Source of the DNA: RGIG6353 sp045660745
GTDB lineage: Bacteria > Bacillota > Clostridia > Oscillospirales > SIG627
Reading direction: 5' to 3'
NCBI GenBank assembly: GCA_045660745.1
Contig: JAZREJ010000005.1
Coordinates: 1 to 64,000, forward strand
Length of the DNA: 64,000 bases
The translations under genes and the position numbers were made by a program. Below the pieces are notes generated by a model. The model was not told where the DNA came from. It worked only from the letters and a program-made list of their open reading frames with translations, and did no database searches. Of this stretch, positions 50,847 to 59,504 are shown in pieces; the stretch's first letter is position 1; every line of letters begins with the position of its first letter.

Positions 50847-52781
50847 TCAACAAAGAAAAAGGGTGCCAATGCTCCAACCGTCGAAATCCGGAATTGTAAT
50901 AAACGTGCTTCCGTTTTCAAATCTCGTTTTAAGCTCGACGGACGAAACGTGAAGTGCGCGCCATTCACACTTATCATACTTTCCGTCAAGCTCTATCTCG
51001 GTGCCCTTATAGGTGCCAATCGAAGTGTTTACAAGGCTTACTGCCCTAAGACGGCCTGTGTTCTTATCCTTTCTCGGGAACACTATTATTCTGTCAGGAG
51101 TGGTAAGCTTTGCGGAAAGCTTTCCGCCTGCCCACTCTATAGCATCAACTATGGCACATCTCTTTGCAAAGCTTGTTATCTGCATAAAGAGTCCATATCC
51201 GATAACCGCCCAGCGGCCGCCCTTAGTGGTCGTAGTGTATGCTGAAGCCGTTCCAAAGCGCTCTCCCGTCTCGAAGAATTGGTACTCGCTGACCTCCTTT
51301 GCTCTATCGGAAAGCGTGAGGCGAGCGCCTGTCGGGAAGAAGAAATTAAAATGCCATACGTTGCCATCGGGAAGGACCTCATGACATCTTCCCGTGAATA
51401 CGTTTTCAGAGGTTATTCCGAGTGCATCTCCAAAGCCTCGTTCGGTAAGAATGGTTGCTGATTCGCCGTCACACACAACGTTTTTCGAAAGAAGCATTTC
51501 TATTTCGCTGTCTGTGAGAGCCTTTGCATACTGCTTGTTGAGGAACAGCACGCCGTCGGTATTATGGAAATTTACGCCAAAGCCCCAACGGATAGGCTCG
51601 ATACCTGCGTCAAAATCAACCTTTTCCCAATCAAAATCAACCTCTGTTTTGTAATTCCAAGGCTTCTCCGAGATATAAATCTCAGCTCCATCAGGCTTTG
51701 TCTCGCGGTTGATTTTTGAAAGGCGGGAAAGCCATTCATAGTTTTCGGTCATATCCTTTAGCTGATTTGTGAGCCAGGAAAGAGGCTCATTGCGGCGCAT
51801 CATAGTAGCGTAATTTATACTTGTTGCACCCGCGGCAAAATAGAAGACGGTTTCAAACGCTATTCCGCCCATGGTTTTTCCGTAACAAACGTCGGGGATG
51901 TTTTCCACCTCCGGACGGATGTCATCGACACAATCGGGAAGATATCGCGTTTGATGAGAGGTCATTCGATATTTTTCAATAAATGTGTTGGGATCATAAT
52001 CCTCATACGCCCCCGCACCCGGACGAGATTTGGGAGCAATTCCCGTACCGTCCATAAATCCTTTGAAAATTGATTTATGTCCAAGACCTTGCATATATCC
52101 GTTTGCACCGTGTTCGAGTGCAATATACGCCTCGGGTCTGTATTTATGTACAGTATTTCCGTAAAACTTCGCCGCGTCGTACATTCTGTCGCTTGTAAAT
52201 TCGATCCATTTATCGCGGATTTCAAAATCATCGTTTACAAGTCTTACAAGCTCTTCGCGTGTAAAGCTTCTTCCGACTCTCTTTGAAAACTCCTCAATAC
52301 ATGAGTCACACCAGCATACAAATCCGTGGTTGCCCATCTTAAAGTCATCGTCGATCCAAACACCCGAAACGTCAAGCTCGGTAAGGTAAGCACCAAACTC
52401 CGCATCTATGTATTCGATAAATTCCTTTGAACGAGGACAAAAGCGTCCAAATACCTCTTTGCCGTTTATATCTACGCAAAAAGGAGCGTGCCAATCGTCA
52501 CGGATAAGGCCTGTACAGTCTCGATATATCGCACTGTTATGTCCGCCCATAGTATTTGATATCTGAAGAGCAACCTTGATTCCGCGCTTCTTGAATTCTT
52601 CAACGTGGGGCTTCATACCGCAAGCAAATGCGCGGTGTTTTTCAATAGGCGGGAAGCCGTAAGACGAACACATCCACACCTCCTGGCAACAGTTGGGGTT
52701 TTCGTCAATATATTTGAGGAATTCCTCAACCCATTTAGGATCATTCATAAGATTTGCTTCAAGTCTGTGTGTGTAAAGCAT
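50847..52781 (-). CDS. Putative glycoside hydrolase (TIM barrel, GHL6/GH42-like)
   Basis: A 644-residue protein with no signal peptide. Residues 30-330 look like a glycosidase barrel: VWMCSSYGFPPIEKH, KVALQISNTMGG, VSGVWIDDDFKMGNH with acidic residues at a strand end, and the cysteine-containing CWCDSCIEEFSKRVG, similar to putative glycosyl hydrolases of the GHL6/GH42 group. The rest (about 390-640) is beta-rich with DGVLFLNKQYAKALT and a C-terminal domain. I could not place the catalytic pair firmly, so the family call is tentative. GGAGAG precedes the ATG. Monocistronic with its own terminator. Confidence 0.55.
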   Translation of the reverse strand: MLYTHRLEANLMNDPKWVEEFLKYIDENPNCCQEVWMCSSYGFPPIEKHRAFACGMKPHVEEFKKRGIKVALQISNTMGGHNSAIYRDCTGLIRDDWHAPFCVDINGKEVFGRFCPRSKEFIEYIDAEFGAYLTELDVSGVWIDDDFKMGNHGFVCWCDSCIEEFSKRVGRSFTREELVRLVNDDFEIRDKWIEFTSDRMYDAAKFYGNTVHKYRPEAYIALEHGANGYMQGLGHKSIFKGFMDGTGIAPKSRPGAGAYEDYDPNTFIEKYRMTSHQTRYLPDCVDDIRPEVENIPDVCYGKTMGGIAFETVFYFAAGATSINYATMMRRNEPLSWLTNQLKDMTENYEWLSRLSKINRETKPDGAEIYISEKPWNYKTEVDFDWEKVDFDAGIEPIRWGFGVNFHNTDGVLFLNKQYAKALTDSEIEMLLSKNVVCDGESATILTERGFGDALGITSENVFTGRCHEVLPDGNVWHFNFFFPTGARLTLSDRAKEVSEYQFFETGERFGTASAYTTTTKGGRWAVIGYGLFMQITSFAKRCAIVDAIEWAGGKLSAKLTTPDRIIVFPRKDKNTGRLRAVSLVNTSIGTYKGTEIELDGKYDKCEWRALHVSSVELKTRFENGSTFITIPDFDGWSIGTLFLC

Positions 52782-52940
52782 TTCAATCTCTCCTTTGACT
52801 TTTTTACTATATTATCACAAATAAAGAAAAAGTCAATAGAAATTAATCACAAAAAACAGTGTCACGCCGCAAGCAAAAGTAATAGAATTTTAAAAAACAA
52901 AAAGGCAGTTGTCTGCATTTATGTCATAGTATTAAATTTT

Positions 52941-53858
52941 TCAGTAGGTCCAATCAGACACGTTTCCCTCTGTTATATAATAATTCATCGAGGTGCTTTT
53001 TCTGTCGGTAGTGTAGGTATCCACCAATACGAGCTTTACCTTTTTCTTTAGAGGGAGTATATTCTTTATGTACACCGAGGCTGTCTGCCCCACCTCAACT
53101 CCCGCCTTCCATTCGGCAAGGCCCGCAAGATTCGGTGCAAGCTCAATAAATATACCGTAGCTTTCAATGCTCCTGACAATTCCGGCAACCGTCTCGCCTA
53201 TTTCAAACTGAGCGGCATTTTCCTCCCAAGTGCCAAGCAGCTCCTTGTGGCTGAGAGAGATTCTGCCCCTTGATACGTTGCCCTCCGACTCGCTTCTCTC
53301 ATCTCGCTCCTTAACAACCGCCTTTATACGCTCGCCGAGGGAAAATCTGTCACTCGGATGTGATATCCTTGACACAGAAATTGAATCAATGGACAGAAGT
53401 GACACTATTCCCGCTCCTATGTCGCAAAAGGCTCCAAAGGGCTCAAGATGTGTTATTCTTGCGTCGATAACGTCTCCCTTTTCAAGAGTGTTGAGATATT
53501 TTTCAACGCATTCCCGCTGAGCTGTCTTTCTTGAAAGACGGGCAATGGGTTTCCCGTCCTCCCCTTTTTCAATGTCTGTAATGACAAAAGCCACAGCCTT
53601 TCCAACACGAGTTATTATAGCAATATCCCGAAGCAAGCTCCCATCCTCTGTCCACCCTGCCTCCTCGCGCGGTATATATCCGCGACAGGATATGAGGTCA
53701 ACAAAAAGTGTATTATCTGCCGTGCAAAGCACCGCTCTGCCCTCAAGTATACGGCCTTCCGACATTGCCTTTTCAAGATTTGAAAGGCTTGAAAGAATGT
53801 CAAGGTTTTCGGGGGTATTTATAAGCATCCCTTCGGGAACAAATCTGTTTTTAATCAT
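52941..53858 (-). CDS. Multi-S1-domain RNA-binding protein (ribosomal protein S1-like)
   Basis: A 305-residue protein made of repeated S1-type beta barrels: residues 30-105 (weak), about 125-195 (GDVIDARITHLEPFGAFCDIG) and 225-295 (GETVAGIVRSIESYGIFIELAPN). S1 repeats bind single-stranded RNA; related short proteins in Firmicutes associate with ribosomes or control mRNA. Start at 53858 because GGAGG lies five bases before that ATG; the earlier in-frame ATG (53870) is itself part of that site. It sits alone, and no clear terminator hairpin is visible downstream. Confidence 0.75.
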   Translation of the reverse strand: MIKNRFVPEGMLINTPENLDILSSLSNLEKAMSEGRILEGRAVLCTADNTLFVDLISCRGYIPREEAGWTEDGSLLRDIAIITRVGKAVAFVITDIEKGEDGKPIARLSRKTAQRECVEKYLNTLEKGDVIDARITHLEPFGAFCDIGAGIVSLLSIDSISVSRISHPSDRFSLGERIKAVVKERDERSESEGNVSRGRISLSHKELLGTWEENAAQFEIGETVAGIVRSIESYGIFIELAPNLAGLAEWKAGVEVGQTASVYIKNILPLKKKVKLVLVDTYTTDRKSTSMNYYITEGNVSDWTY

Positions 53859-54000
53859 TTCTTCCTCCATGTGTTTTTACTTCATTGTATTCACGAGAAG
53901 CTCGTTTATGCGTATATTGTAATCACATACGGATGAAAGTTTTGTAAAAAAGTGGCATAAGTTCAATATTTTAAAAAATTCCAATCCAAAGGATTTAAAG

Positions 54001-54014
54001 TCCCCCTCGGCTCC
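54001..54014 (+). repeat. 14-bp direct repeat, left copy
   Basis: TCCCCCTCGGCTCC, identical to 55858-55871. It is followed by a hairpin (TTTCACG/CGTGAAA). The two copies enclose a frame-shifted gene and the deacetylase-like gene. Confidence 0.6.
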
Positions 54015-54056
54015 GCCATTCACTTTCACGGAAAACGTGAAATTATAACAAATTTT

Positions 54057-54086
54057 ACACCGAGCAAAAAACTCGGTGTATTTTTT
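54057..54086 (+). terminator. Plus-strand terminator without an upstream gene
   Basis: ACACCGAG pairs with CTCGGTGT around CAAAAAA, followed by ATTTTTT. No plus-strand gene precedes it (the S1 gene runs the other way), so it may be left over from a deleted gene. The 53859-54137 gap otherwise holds the repeat and the promoter only. Confidence 0.6.
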
Positions 54087-54087
54087 C

Positions 54088-54116
54088 TTGATTTGAACAC
54101 TGCTTTGTGATATAAT
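54088..54116 (+). promoter_or_regulatory. Promoter of the accessory gene pair
   Basis: TTGATT at 54088-54093 and TATAAT at 54111-54116, 17-bp spacing, with an extended TG at 54108-54109. Confidence 0.65.
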
Positions 54117-54137
54117 CGTCACATAAATACGAGGATT

Positions 54138-54645
54138 TTGCGAGGTATTTATGAGCCGTGGATTTTTGGACGATTTAATCTTGAAATATGCGAGTTCAAT
54201 AACAAGTACGTCGTTATAAGGAATTCGGATAAAGCCGTAGTTCTTTCTGACGGCGAGGTATACCATTCAAGCGGACGGGTTAAGCATTGGCTGTGAGGAT
54301 GTGCAGAATTCATTTAAGTGTGAATTTGTTGAAAAAAACGATTATTTTGAAGGCGGTGCTTGGGGAATTTTAAGGCTTTTTATTGCTCAAGCTGGCTACT
54401 TGACCCACAATTAAAGAGAATAATAGGCAAAGAAACAAATTTGACCGCTTTTTGCGGATCGGTTTGTAAGATTTCCCGTAAAAAGCTCAGGAAACGAGGT
54501 TTTTGAATACGTGTTTAATTTGCACGCCGCCGTATCGCCATCAGAATTGAACACGACCACATCACTTTCCGAAGCTTTAAAGGAGCATTTCATATCAGAC
54601 GGACACATTTACGGTGCGGCAAGAATCTTTTTTGATGAGGTGTAA
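54138..54645 (+). pseudogene. Frame-shifted gene of unknown family
   Basis: Three stretches of coding-like sequence lie in shifted frames: IYEPWIFGRFNLEICEFNNK running on through KAVVLSDGEVYHSSGRVKHW to a stop near 54294; then DVQNSFKCEFVEKNDYFEGG to a stop near 54413; then FVRFPVKSSGNEVFEY through SEALKEHFISDG and ARIFFDEV to the stop at 54643-54645. The pieces read on from one another, so one gene of about 165 codons has acquired at least two frameshifts. I do not recognise the family. The last piece ends two bases before the deacetylase-like gene, so the two were an operon. Confidence 0.6.
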
Positions 54646-54647
54646 TT

Positions 54648-55748
54648 ATGGATGAAATTATAATCCCGAAGCCATTGCAGATAGTTGTTGATGACCTCGG
54701 TTGGTTTTGCCCGAATGACGACAGAGCGAAGGGAGGACCGTCCCGTACAGCTATGAACCGACGTCACACGGCGGCGGATTACAAGGCAATAAACCAACTC
54801 GGCAAGGCTCTTGGTATGAAAATCAATTGTGCTTTCATATTGGGGGAATGGGATCCCGATAACAGATTGAGAAATATCCCAAATCTGTCAAAATGGGGTA
54901 ACGAATGGGATAACGTCTCCTACGTTGCCAAAAACGAGGTGATATCGTGCGTTGACGTGATAAACGCTTCTGAGTTTATTGACGTTGCCATTCACGGACT
55001 TATGCACGGATATTATATTGAAAACACCGATAATCCCGACGTTTCGGACTATTATTATTTAAGACGCGGCGAGCTTTTTATGATACCCGAGGGCGAGGTC
55101 AGATGTCGTATTGAAACATTCCTTGATATGTTGAAATATCACGGCGTGAATAAACGTGTCAACAGCTTTGTTCCTCCGTCCTTCAGAGTGAAATGGGGAG
55201 AAATATCACGTATACTTGCCGACTACGGCGTTGAGTATATTTCGACTATTTTCGAATTCCTTGAGTGTGACGGAGAAAAGCCCGTGACCGTCGGTATTGA
55301 AAACGGAATTGTAACGGTCGACCGAAATAATAATCTTATCCCATGGGATGAAATAGCGACTGATTTTTCAAGACTTCCCTTGAGCTCGGGGGTTTTTGGC
55401 GCGCATTGGCCTAATTTCTTGCATACAGTCAGTGAACGAAATTCCGAGGTGGTAAATAGCGCCGTCGGATATTTCAAAAAATGCGGTGATCAATTCGGAA
55501 CGGTGCTGTCGCGTGATATGGAGTTTTGCGCCAATCAATTGCTGTGTGTTTGTTATTCGCGAATTCAAGACGGCGTTGTCGATATATCGGGAGTACCGAA
55601 AAAAATCAGAAACTTTGTCATATCCTCGAGACGGGAAATTTCGTCCTGTGATTTCGGACGGATCAATTGCATAGGTAAATATAAAGACTTTATCAATTAT
55701 GAGATATATCCCGAATCTGATATATTGAAAATTTATTATCAGTGTTAA
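54648..55748 (+). CDS. Polysaccharide deacetylase-like protein
   Basis: A 366-residue protein. LQIVVDDLGWFCPNDDRA (10-27) carries the Asp-Asp pair usual at the start of NodB-type deacetylases, and DVAIHGLMHGYYIENTDN (near 112) provides the HxxxH metal motif (H-G-L-M-H). VNSFVPPSFRVKWGE and FGAHWPNFLH fit the later active-site loops. The carbohydrate esterase-4 fold is therefore likely, although overall similarity is low; a DUF2334-type relative is the alternative. No signal peptide is present. It lies downstream of a decayed gene inside a repeat-bounded segment, suggesting recent gain. Substrate is unknown. Confidence 0.65.
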   Translation: MDEIIIPKPLQIVVDDLGWFCPNDDRAKGGPSRTAMNRRHTAADYKAINQLGKALGMKINCAFILGEWDPDNRLRNIPNLSKWGNEWDNVSYVAKNEVISCVDVINASEFIDVAIHGLMHGYYIENTDNPDVSDYYYLRRGELFMIPEGEVRCRIETFLDMLKYHGVNKRVNSFVPPSFRVKWGEISRILADYGVEYISTIFEFLECDGEKPVTVGIENGIVTVDRNNNLIPWDEIATDFSRLPLSSGVFGAHWPNFLHTVSERNSEVVNSAVGYFKKCGDQFGTVLSRDMEFCANQLLCVCYSRIQDGVVDISGVPKKIRNFVISSRREISSCDFGRINCIGKYKDFINYEIYPESDILKIYYQC

Positions 55749-55857
55749 ACACAAATGCCGCAAAAAGATAAAGAATCCATTCTATATCAAAGGCAATTCG
55801 GGTATTAGGTTTGATATCAAGTCAATCCATATAATCACTTTCGCAAAGCATTATAAA

Positions 55858-55871
55858 TCCCCCTCGGCTCC
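55858..55871 (+). repeat. 14-bp direct repeat, right copy
   Basis: Identical to 54001-54014 (TCCCCCTCGGCTCC). It opens the hairpin array that follows. Confidence 0.6.
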
Positions 55872-55872
55872 A

Positions 55873-56050
55873 AAAATTGCAAGGTAAATCCTTGCAATTT
55901 TTTATCCATTGCGAAAGCAATGGTATATCATCAAGGGTGGCATTCCGCCCTTGTATCTCATCACACCTTCAGGTGTGCATAAAATACTCTTTCGCAATGA
56001 TGAGATACAATCCCTTACGGAATTGATGATATACAATTTCTTCGAAATTG
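55873..56050. repeat. Hairpin array (six perfect or near-perfect small hairpins)
   Basis: In 178 bp there are hairpins at 55873-55902 (ATTGCAAGG/CCTTGCAAT), 55906-55923 (CCATTGC/GCAATGG), 55933-55952 (AAGGGTGG/CCGCCCTT with a G-T pair), 55962-55977 (CACACCT/AGGTGTG), 56008-56025 (CAATCC/GGAATTG) and 56034-56050 (CAATTTC/GAAATTG). Several are joined by TATATCATC or its complement GATGATATA. ATTGCGAAAG (about 55908-55917) also pairs with CTTTCGCAAT (about 55989-55998), so a larger fold is possible. The 500-bp gap 55749-56260 contains no gene. It resembles dispersed intergenic repeat elements of gut Clostridia. Confidence 0.6.
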
Positions 56051-56185
56051 ATAAAAATCTACCATTCATTTCACACAAAACACAAAAATTCAAGAAGTAT
56101 TTACCTCGTGCAGATTGTGCTCGGGGTAAATTTGTTTTGGCAAGGAATAAACAATAACAAGTGTTAATTAAGGTTATAATGAAAC

Positions 56186-56858
56186 AAAAAAGAGGCTTAG
56201 CTGAAATAGTCAATAGTTAGTAGACACAAAAAAGAAAAAATTTAAGCTGCCGGTTCGATTCTATTTGTTCTTGTGATTGATATATGTAACGTCAGCAACT
56301 ACTTTCTGCATAGGCCGGTCGGATGAAAAATCTCTATTTAAAATGTTTGGAAATCTGTTGTGTTCAGCTCCTGCGGATTCAAATTCTGGCTGCTTTTGCT
56401 TTCGCACATAGCCTTTGATACATAATCTTTGCATTGATTTAAGAACAGAAATATCGGAAACTATCCATACTCATTTAACAGCGTATCTGCAATACTTCTG
56501 TATCCTTGTGAAGGAAAATGAGCATGGATATCTGCAACATAATAGTCCAGCTCTGTCTGATGCCGTTCGTATCGGTTCATAGTACCTTTTCTCTTGAGCC
56601 ACTTGTAATAGCCGGAGCGAGAAACCTCATATACATCGCAAAGTTCTTTGACAGAGTGATTCTCACTTTCTCTTTCTAGGTTTCTCTTTACCAAAGCAAG
56701 CTTTTCTTCTTTGCTGTGATTATTGTTTGTACCACCTTTTGGTCTTCCCGTTTCTTTCAACTCCTTTCTCTTTTTATCTTAACATAAAAAATGATGGTAG
56801 ACACTCTTTTTTTAGTGTCTACCATCATTTTATCATTTCAGCGAAAGCCTCTCTTTTT
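56186..56858. mobile_element. Degenerate IS3-family-like element with imperfect terminal inverted repeats
   Basis: The left end (56186-56240) and the inverted right end (56798-56858) share AAAAAAGAGGCTTAGCTGAAAT/ATTTCAGCGAAAGCCTCT, then TGAAAT and GTAGACAC-A6 blocks at similar spacing, giving about 55 bp of imperfect inverted repeat. Inside is a broken IS3 OrfB fragment. The right end also folds into a perfect hairpin (GATGGTAGACACT/AGTGTCTACCATC, about 56790-56826). No flanking target duplication was identified with confidence. Confidence 0.6.
56261..56760 (-). pseudogene. IS3-family transposase OrfB, frame-shifted and truncated
   Basis: The first 99 codons (56760 down to 56461) encode the OrfB N-terminal helix-turn-helix region: VKELCDVYEVSRSGYYKWLK, then HFPSQGYRSIADTLLNEYG and a stop. 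A frameshift restores similarity: VSDISVLKSMQRLCIKGYVR, RFPNILNRDFSSDRP and KVVADVTYINHK, which contains the first catalytic Asp of the DDE domain (VADVTYI). It stops at 56261, so the second Asp and Glu are missing. An OrfA is not seen. The element cannot transpose by itself. Confidence 0.8.
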
Positions 56859-56956
56859 ATTACTAATGAAACTTAATAAAATTAACCTCACCGTTTTGCT
56901 TTGTCTAAGCGCATATACCGGGTGGTGACAGGTGAGAATTGATGTAACTCCAGCAC

Positions 56957-58246
56957 TTACCATTTACAGGTTATAATGCCGTCATCACCAAGCTCAAGGT
57001 AAGTACCGTAGGGCTCACACATATCCTTGAAATACTCAAAGATTTCCGGATTTGCAGAAAATCTGGGGAGTCCGTTTTCGCTCTTGTTGCCCTTCATTGA
57101 CATTTCAACAGGCATGAACTTAAGGCTCTTAAGCTTTGTTCCGTCTGTTTCCCAGGATGCAATGACAGAACGGAACATACGCTTATCCTCCATTAGTCCC
57201 ACGGTAAAGTTCTTTGAACGCTTCTTGAGAAGGTCATGAACAGTATATGAGGAATCAAGTCCATGCTTTCTGAAAAAGTCCTCTGGAGCAAATTCAACGT
57301 TGTAAAGCTGAACAATAAAGTCTCCGAGAGAGTAGAAAATCGGGCAGTCCTTATAAATCTCTACCGGTCTCAAAAGATGGGGTCCGTGACCAACGACTGC
57401 GTGCGCACCTTTATCTATAAAGTGACGGCAAAGCGCTTCGTAGAACTTTGCAGGCTGTTCCTTTTCGGTGCCGTCTATCTGATGGGAATGAATTGAAATA
57501 ATAATGTAGTCAGCCTGAAGCTGTGCTTCGAATATCGCCTTTTCAACACGGGCAACATCCTCGGCATTTGCCTTCATCTTATATGCCTTCTTTTCTCCAA
57601 GCTTGAAAACAAGGTCACCGAATTCCGCCTCGTCATCGGGCAAAAAGTCATAGTAGCCCTCTCGACGGACTATATTTTTGGAATTATTGATACCTACTTC
57701 ATCCGCAAGCTTCTTGATATATTCAAGCTCCTCGCTCGGAAGCTCGACGTAACTTGAAACACGGATGCCGTTGATACCGGGGCGTCCCTTTACACGGGGA
57801 GACTGCTCGCCTGCCATCATCGGTGCATTAAAAGTTGTATTAACCGCAATGAGTGCAACACGTCCGTTGGGGGTCTCAAGAAATCTCGGGGCACTTGCCT
57901 CGGCAAGGTTTCTGCCAACACCCGCATGTACAAGATCTGTGGACTCAAGTGTTTCAAGAGTTGCTTCAAGTCCGTCGTAAAAATAATCAAGTGCATGGTT
58001 ATTGTTAAAGGTAGTCATGTTGAAGCCGAAGGGTTCAAGGTCGTAAAGCGCTCTCGGGTCGCATCTTAGATATGTGCCTCCGCTGAACTGCGAAGCGCTT
58101 GCCTGTCCCTCATAATTGAGAGTGGTCTCAAGGTTGAAGAATCTTGCATCGCCTTCCATGATAAAGGGAGCAAGCTCCTCAAAGCCATGGTATTCCTCAA
58201 AAACTCTCTTTTGAATTATGGCATCTCCAACTGCTGTAAATTTCAT
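56957..58246 (-). CDS. CapA family protein (with M20 peptidase)
   Basis: A 429-residue PGA_cap protein without signal peptide or anchor. It has MKFTAVGDAII at the start (D8 of the metal motif), ARFFNLETTLN, FNMTTFNNNHALDYFYDG with the Asn-His ligands, DYIIISIHSHQIDG and HAVVGHGPHLLRP for the later histidines, then IFYSLGDFIVQLYN. The metal site looks complete. It overlaps the M20 peptidase gene by four bases (ATGA), so the two are coupled; a joint role in hydrolysis of a gamma-glutamyl or related amide compound is plausible but unproven. Third CapA-family protein of the window. Confidence 0.85.
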   Translation of the reverse strand: MKFTAVGDAIIQKRVFEEYHGFEELAPFIMEGDARFFNLETTLNYEGQASASQFSGGTYLRCDPRALYDLEPFGFNMTTFNNNHALDYFYDGLEATLETLESTDLVHAGVGRNLAEASAPRFLETPNGRVALIAVNTTFNAPMMAGEQSPRVKGRPGINGIRVSSYVELPSEELEYIKKLADEVGINNSKNIVRREGYYDFLPDDEAEFGDLVFKLGEKKAYKMKANAEDVARVEKAIFEAQLQADYIIISIHSHQIDGTEKEQPAKFYEALCRHFIDKGAHAVVGHGPHLLRPVEIYKDCPIFYSLGDFIVQLYNVEFAPEDFFRKHGLDSSYTVHDLLKKRSKNFTVGLMEDKRMFRSVIASWETDGTKLKSLKFMPVEMSMKGNKSENGLPRFSANPEIFEYFKDMCEPYGTYLELGDDGIITCKW

Positions 58247-59376
58247 TTTGCTACCTCCGTAAGAGCGGTCATAGACTTTATTGCAATTTCAAGTCCTTCT
58301 ACTATAGAGTCCTTTACAAGCCATTCTTCTCTTGTATGTACTCCGGCACCGCGGCAAACACCGATACAAAGAGCGGGCACGCCGAGAGAAAGAGGAACGT
58401 TGCAGTCGGTCGAGCCCGAGCCGAGTATGACCTCTGTTCCGATAACATCCTCGATGACAGGAAGAACCTTATTTGCCAGAGCATCGAGCTTATCGCTGTC
58501 AATATCCGAGCAGGGACGTTCTCCGAGAAGAGTGACACTCACTCCTGTACCGTCAAGACGTGCTTCCTCAAATATCTTTTCGTAACTCTCTTTCATAAAT
58601 GCAAGACAGTCTTTATCATCCGAGCGGTATTCACAAAGCATCTTAGCACTCTGTGCGATGGTATTGACCGAGGTGCCGCCCGAAATTCCGCCTACGTTAT
58701 AGGTGGTCTTGGTGCCTTCCTTTTTGGGAACCTCTATCTTATATATTTTAGAAATGATTTCAGAAAGCTTATGAATGGCATTGGGATTGCCGAAGTTACC
58801 GAAGGAATGACCTCCGACGGTCGTTACTTCAACCTCGTATCTGTGTGAGCCTACCGCTATGTTTACTGCACTTTCGGGTTTTGCGTCGAAGGTTATGAAA
58901 TTCGCAATTCTTCCTGCAAAATCCGAAAATATCTGATGAGTGCCCTTGAGGTTTCCAAGTCCCTCCTCGCAGGAATTACAAACGAACATTACACCGTCCT
59001 TGGGAACAAGGGAATTCTCAACAAAGTACTTTGCAAGATGCATAAGCACAACAACGCTTGCGGTATCATCCTTTACTCCGGGACAGAACACCTTTCCATC
59101 CTCCTCACGGTAAGGAAGAGGCTCCATATCAGGGAACACTGTGTCAGTATGAGCAGCGATCACGTTTATTTTATCACTGCCGTCGCAATTTATTGGAAAT
59201 ATAACGTTCTTTGCTTCATCAATATAAACGCCCTTGGCACCGATGCTTTCAAACCATGCCTTACAGTATGACGCACGCTCATCCTCGAAATGTGAGGGCG
59301 CGGGTATATGGCAAAGCTCATAAAGCGTTTTGTACATACTTTCAGTGTTTTCTGAAATAAATGCTTTAATATCCAT
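58243..59376 (-). CDS. M20/M28-type zinc peptidase (aminoacylase/carboxypeptidase family)
   Basis: A 377-residue metallopeptidase. Metal motifs are AAHTDTVFPD (His and Asp, near 75-83) and GVKDDTASVVVL (bridging Asp and neighbour), with CNSCEEGLGN (Glu pair near 140) and FDAKPESA further on; the C-terminal IGVCRGAGVHTREEW gives the last His. A dimerisation lid domain covers about 185-300. This fits M20 peptidases cleaving N-acyl amino acids or short peptides. It is translated first in an operon with the CapA gene. Substrate is not clear; no transporter is adjacent. Confidence 0.87.
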   Translation of the reverse strand: MDIKAFISENTESMYKTLYELCHIPAPSHFEDERASYCKAWFESIGAKGVYIDEAKNVIFPINCDGSDKINVIAAHTDTVFPDMEPLPYREEDGKVFCPGVKDDTASVVVLMHLAKYFVENSLVPKDGVMFVCNSCEEGLGNLKGTHQIFSDFAGRIANFITFDAKPESAVNIAVGSHRYEVEVTTVGGHSFGNFGNPNAIHKLSEIISKIYKIEVPKKEGTKTTYNVGGISGGTSVNTIAQSAKMLCEYRSDDKDCLAFMKESYEKIFEEARLDGTGVSVTLLGERPCSDIDSDKLDALANKVLPVIEDVIGTEVILGSGSTDCNVPLSLGVPALCIGVCRGAGVHTREEWLVKDSIVEGLEIAIKSMTALTEVAK

Positions 59377-59473
59377 ATTTTATCTCCTTAACTGTTCTTA
59401 CTTTATTTTATCACTGAATTAAAAAAATGTAAAGAGCATTTTAAAAAAAGAATACCCGTACCACATAAAAACT

Positions 59474-59501
59474 TCAGCCCTCGGATTTTACCGAGGGCTG
59501 A
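59474..59501 (-). terminator. Terminator of the beta-helix protein gene
   Basis: TCAGCCCTCGG pairs with CCGAGGGCTGA around ATTTTA, three bases downstream of the stop codon. Confidence 0.85.
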
Positions 59502-59504
59502 GGG

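Noticed and set aside
54618..54650. Promoter between the decayed gene and the deacetylase-like gene
   Set aside because: The two frames are two bases apart, so the upstream promoter at 54088-54116 suffices; no separate boxes are visible.
55902..56213. Two small frames over the hairpin array
   Set aside because: They only translate palindromic repeats and lack any start signal.
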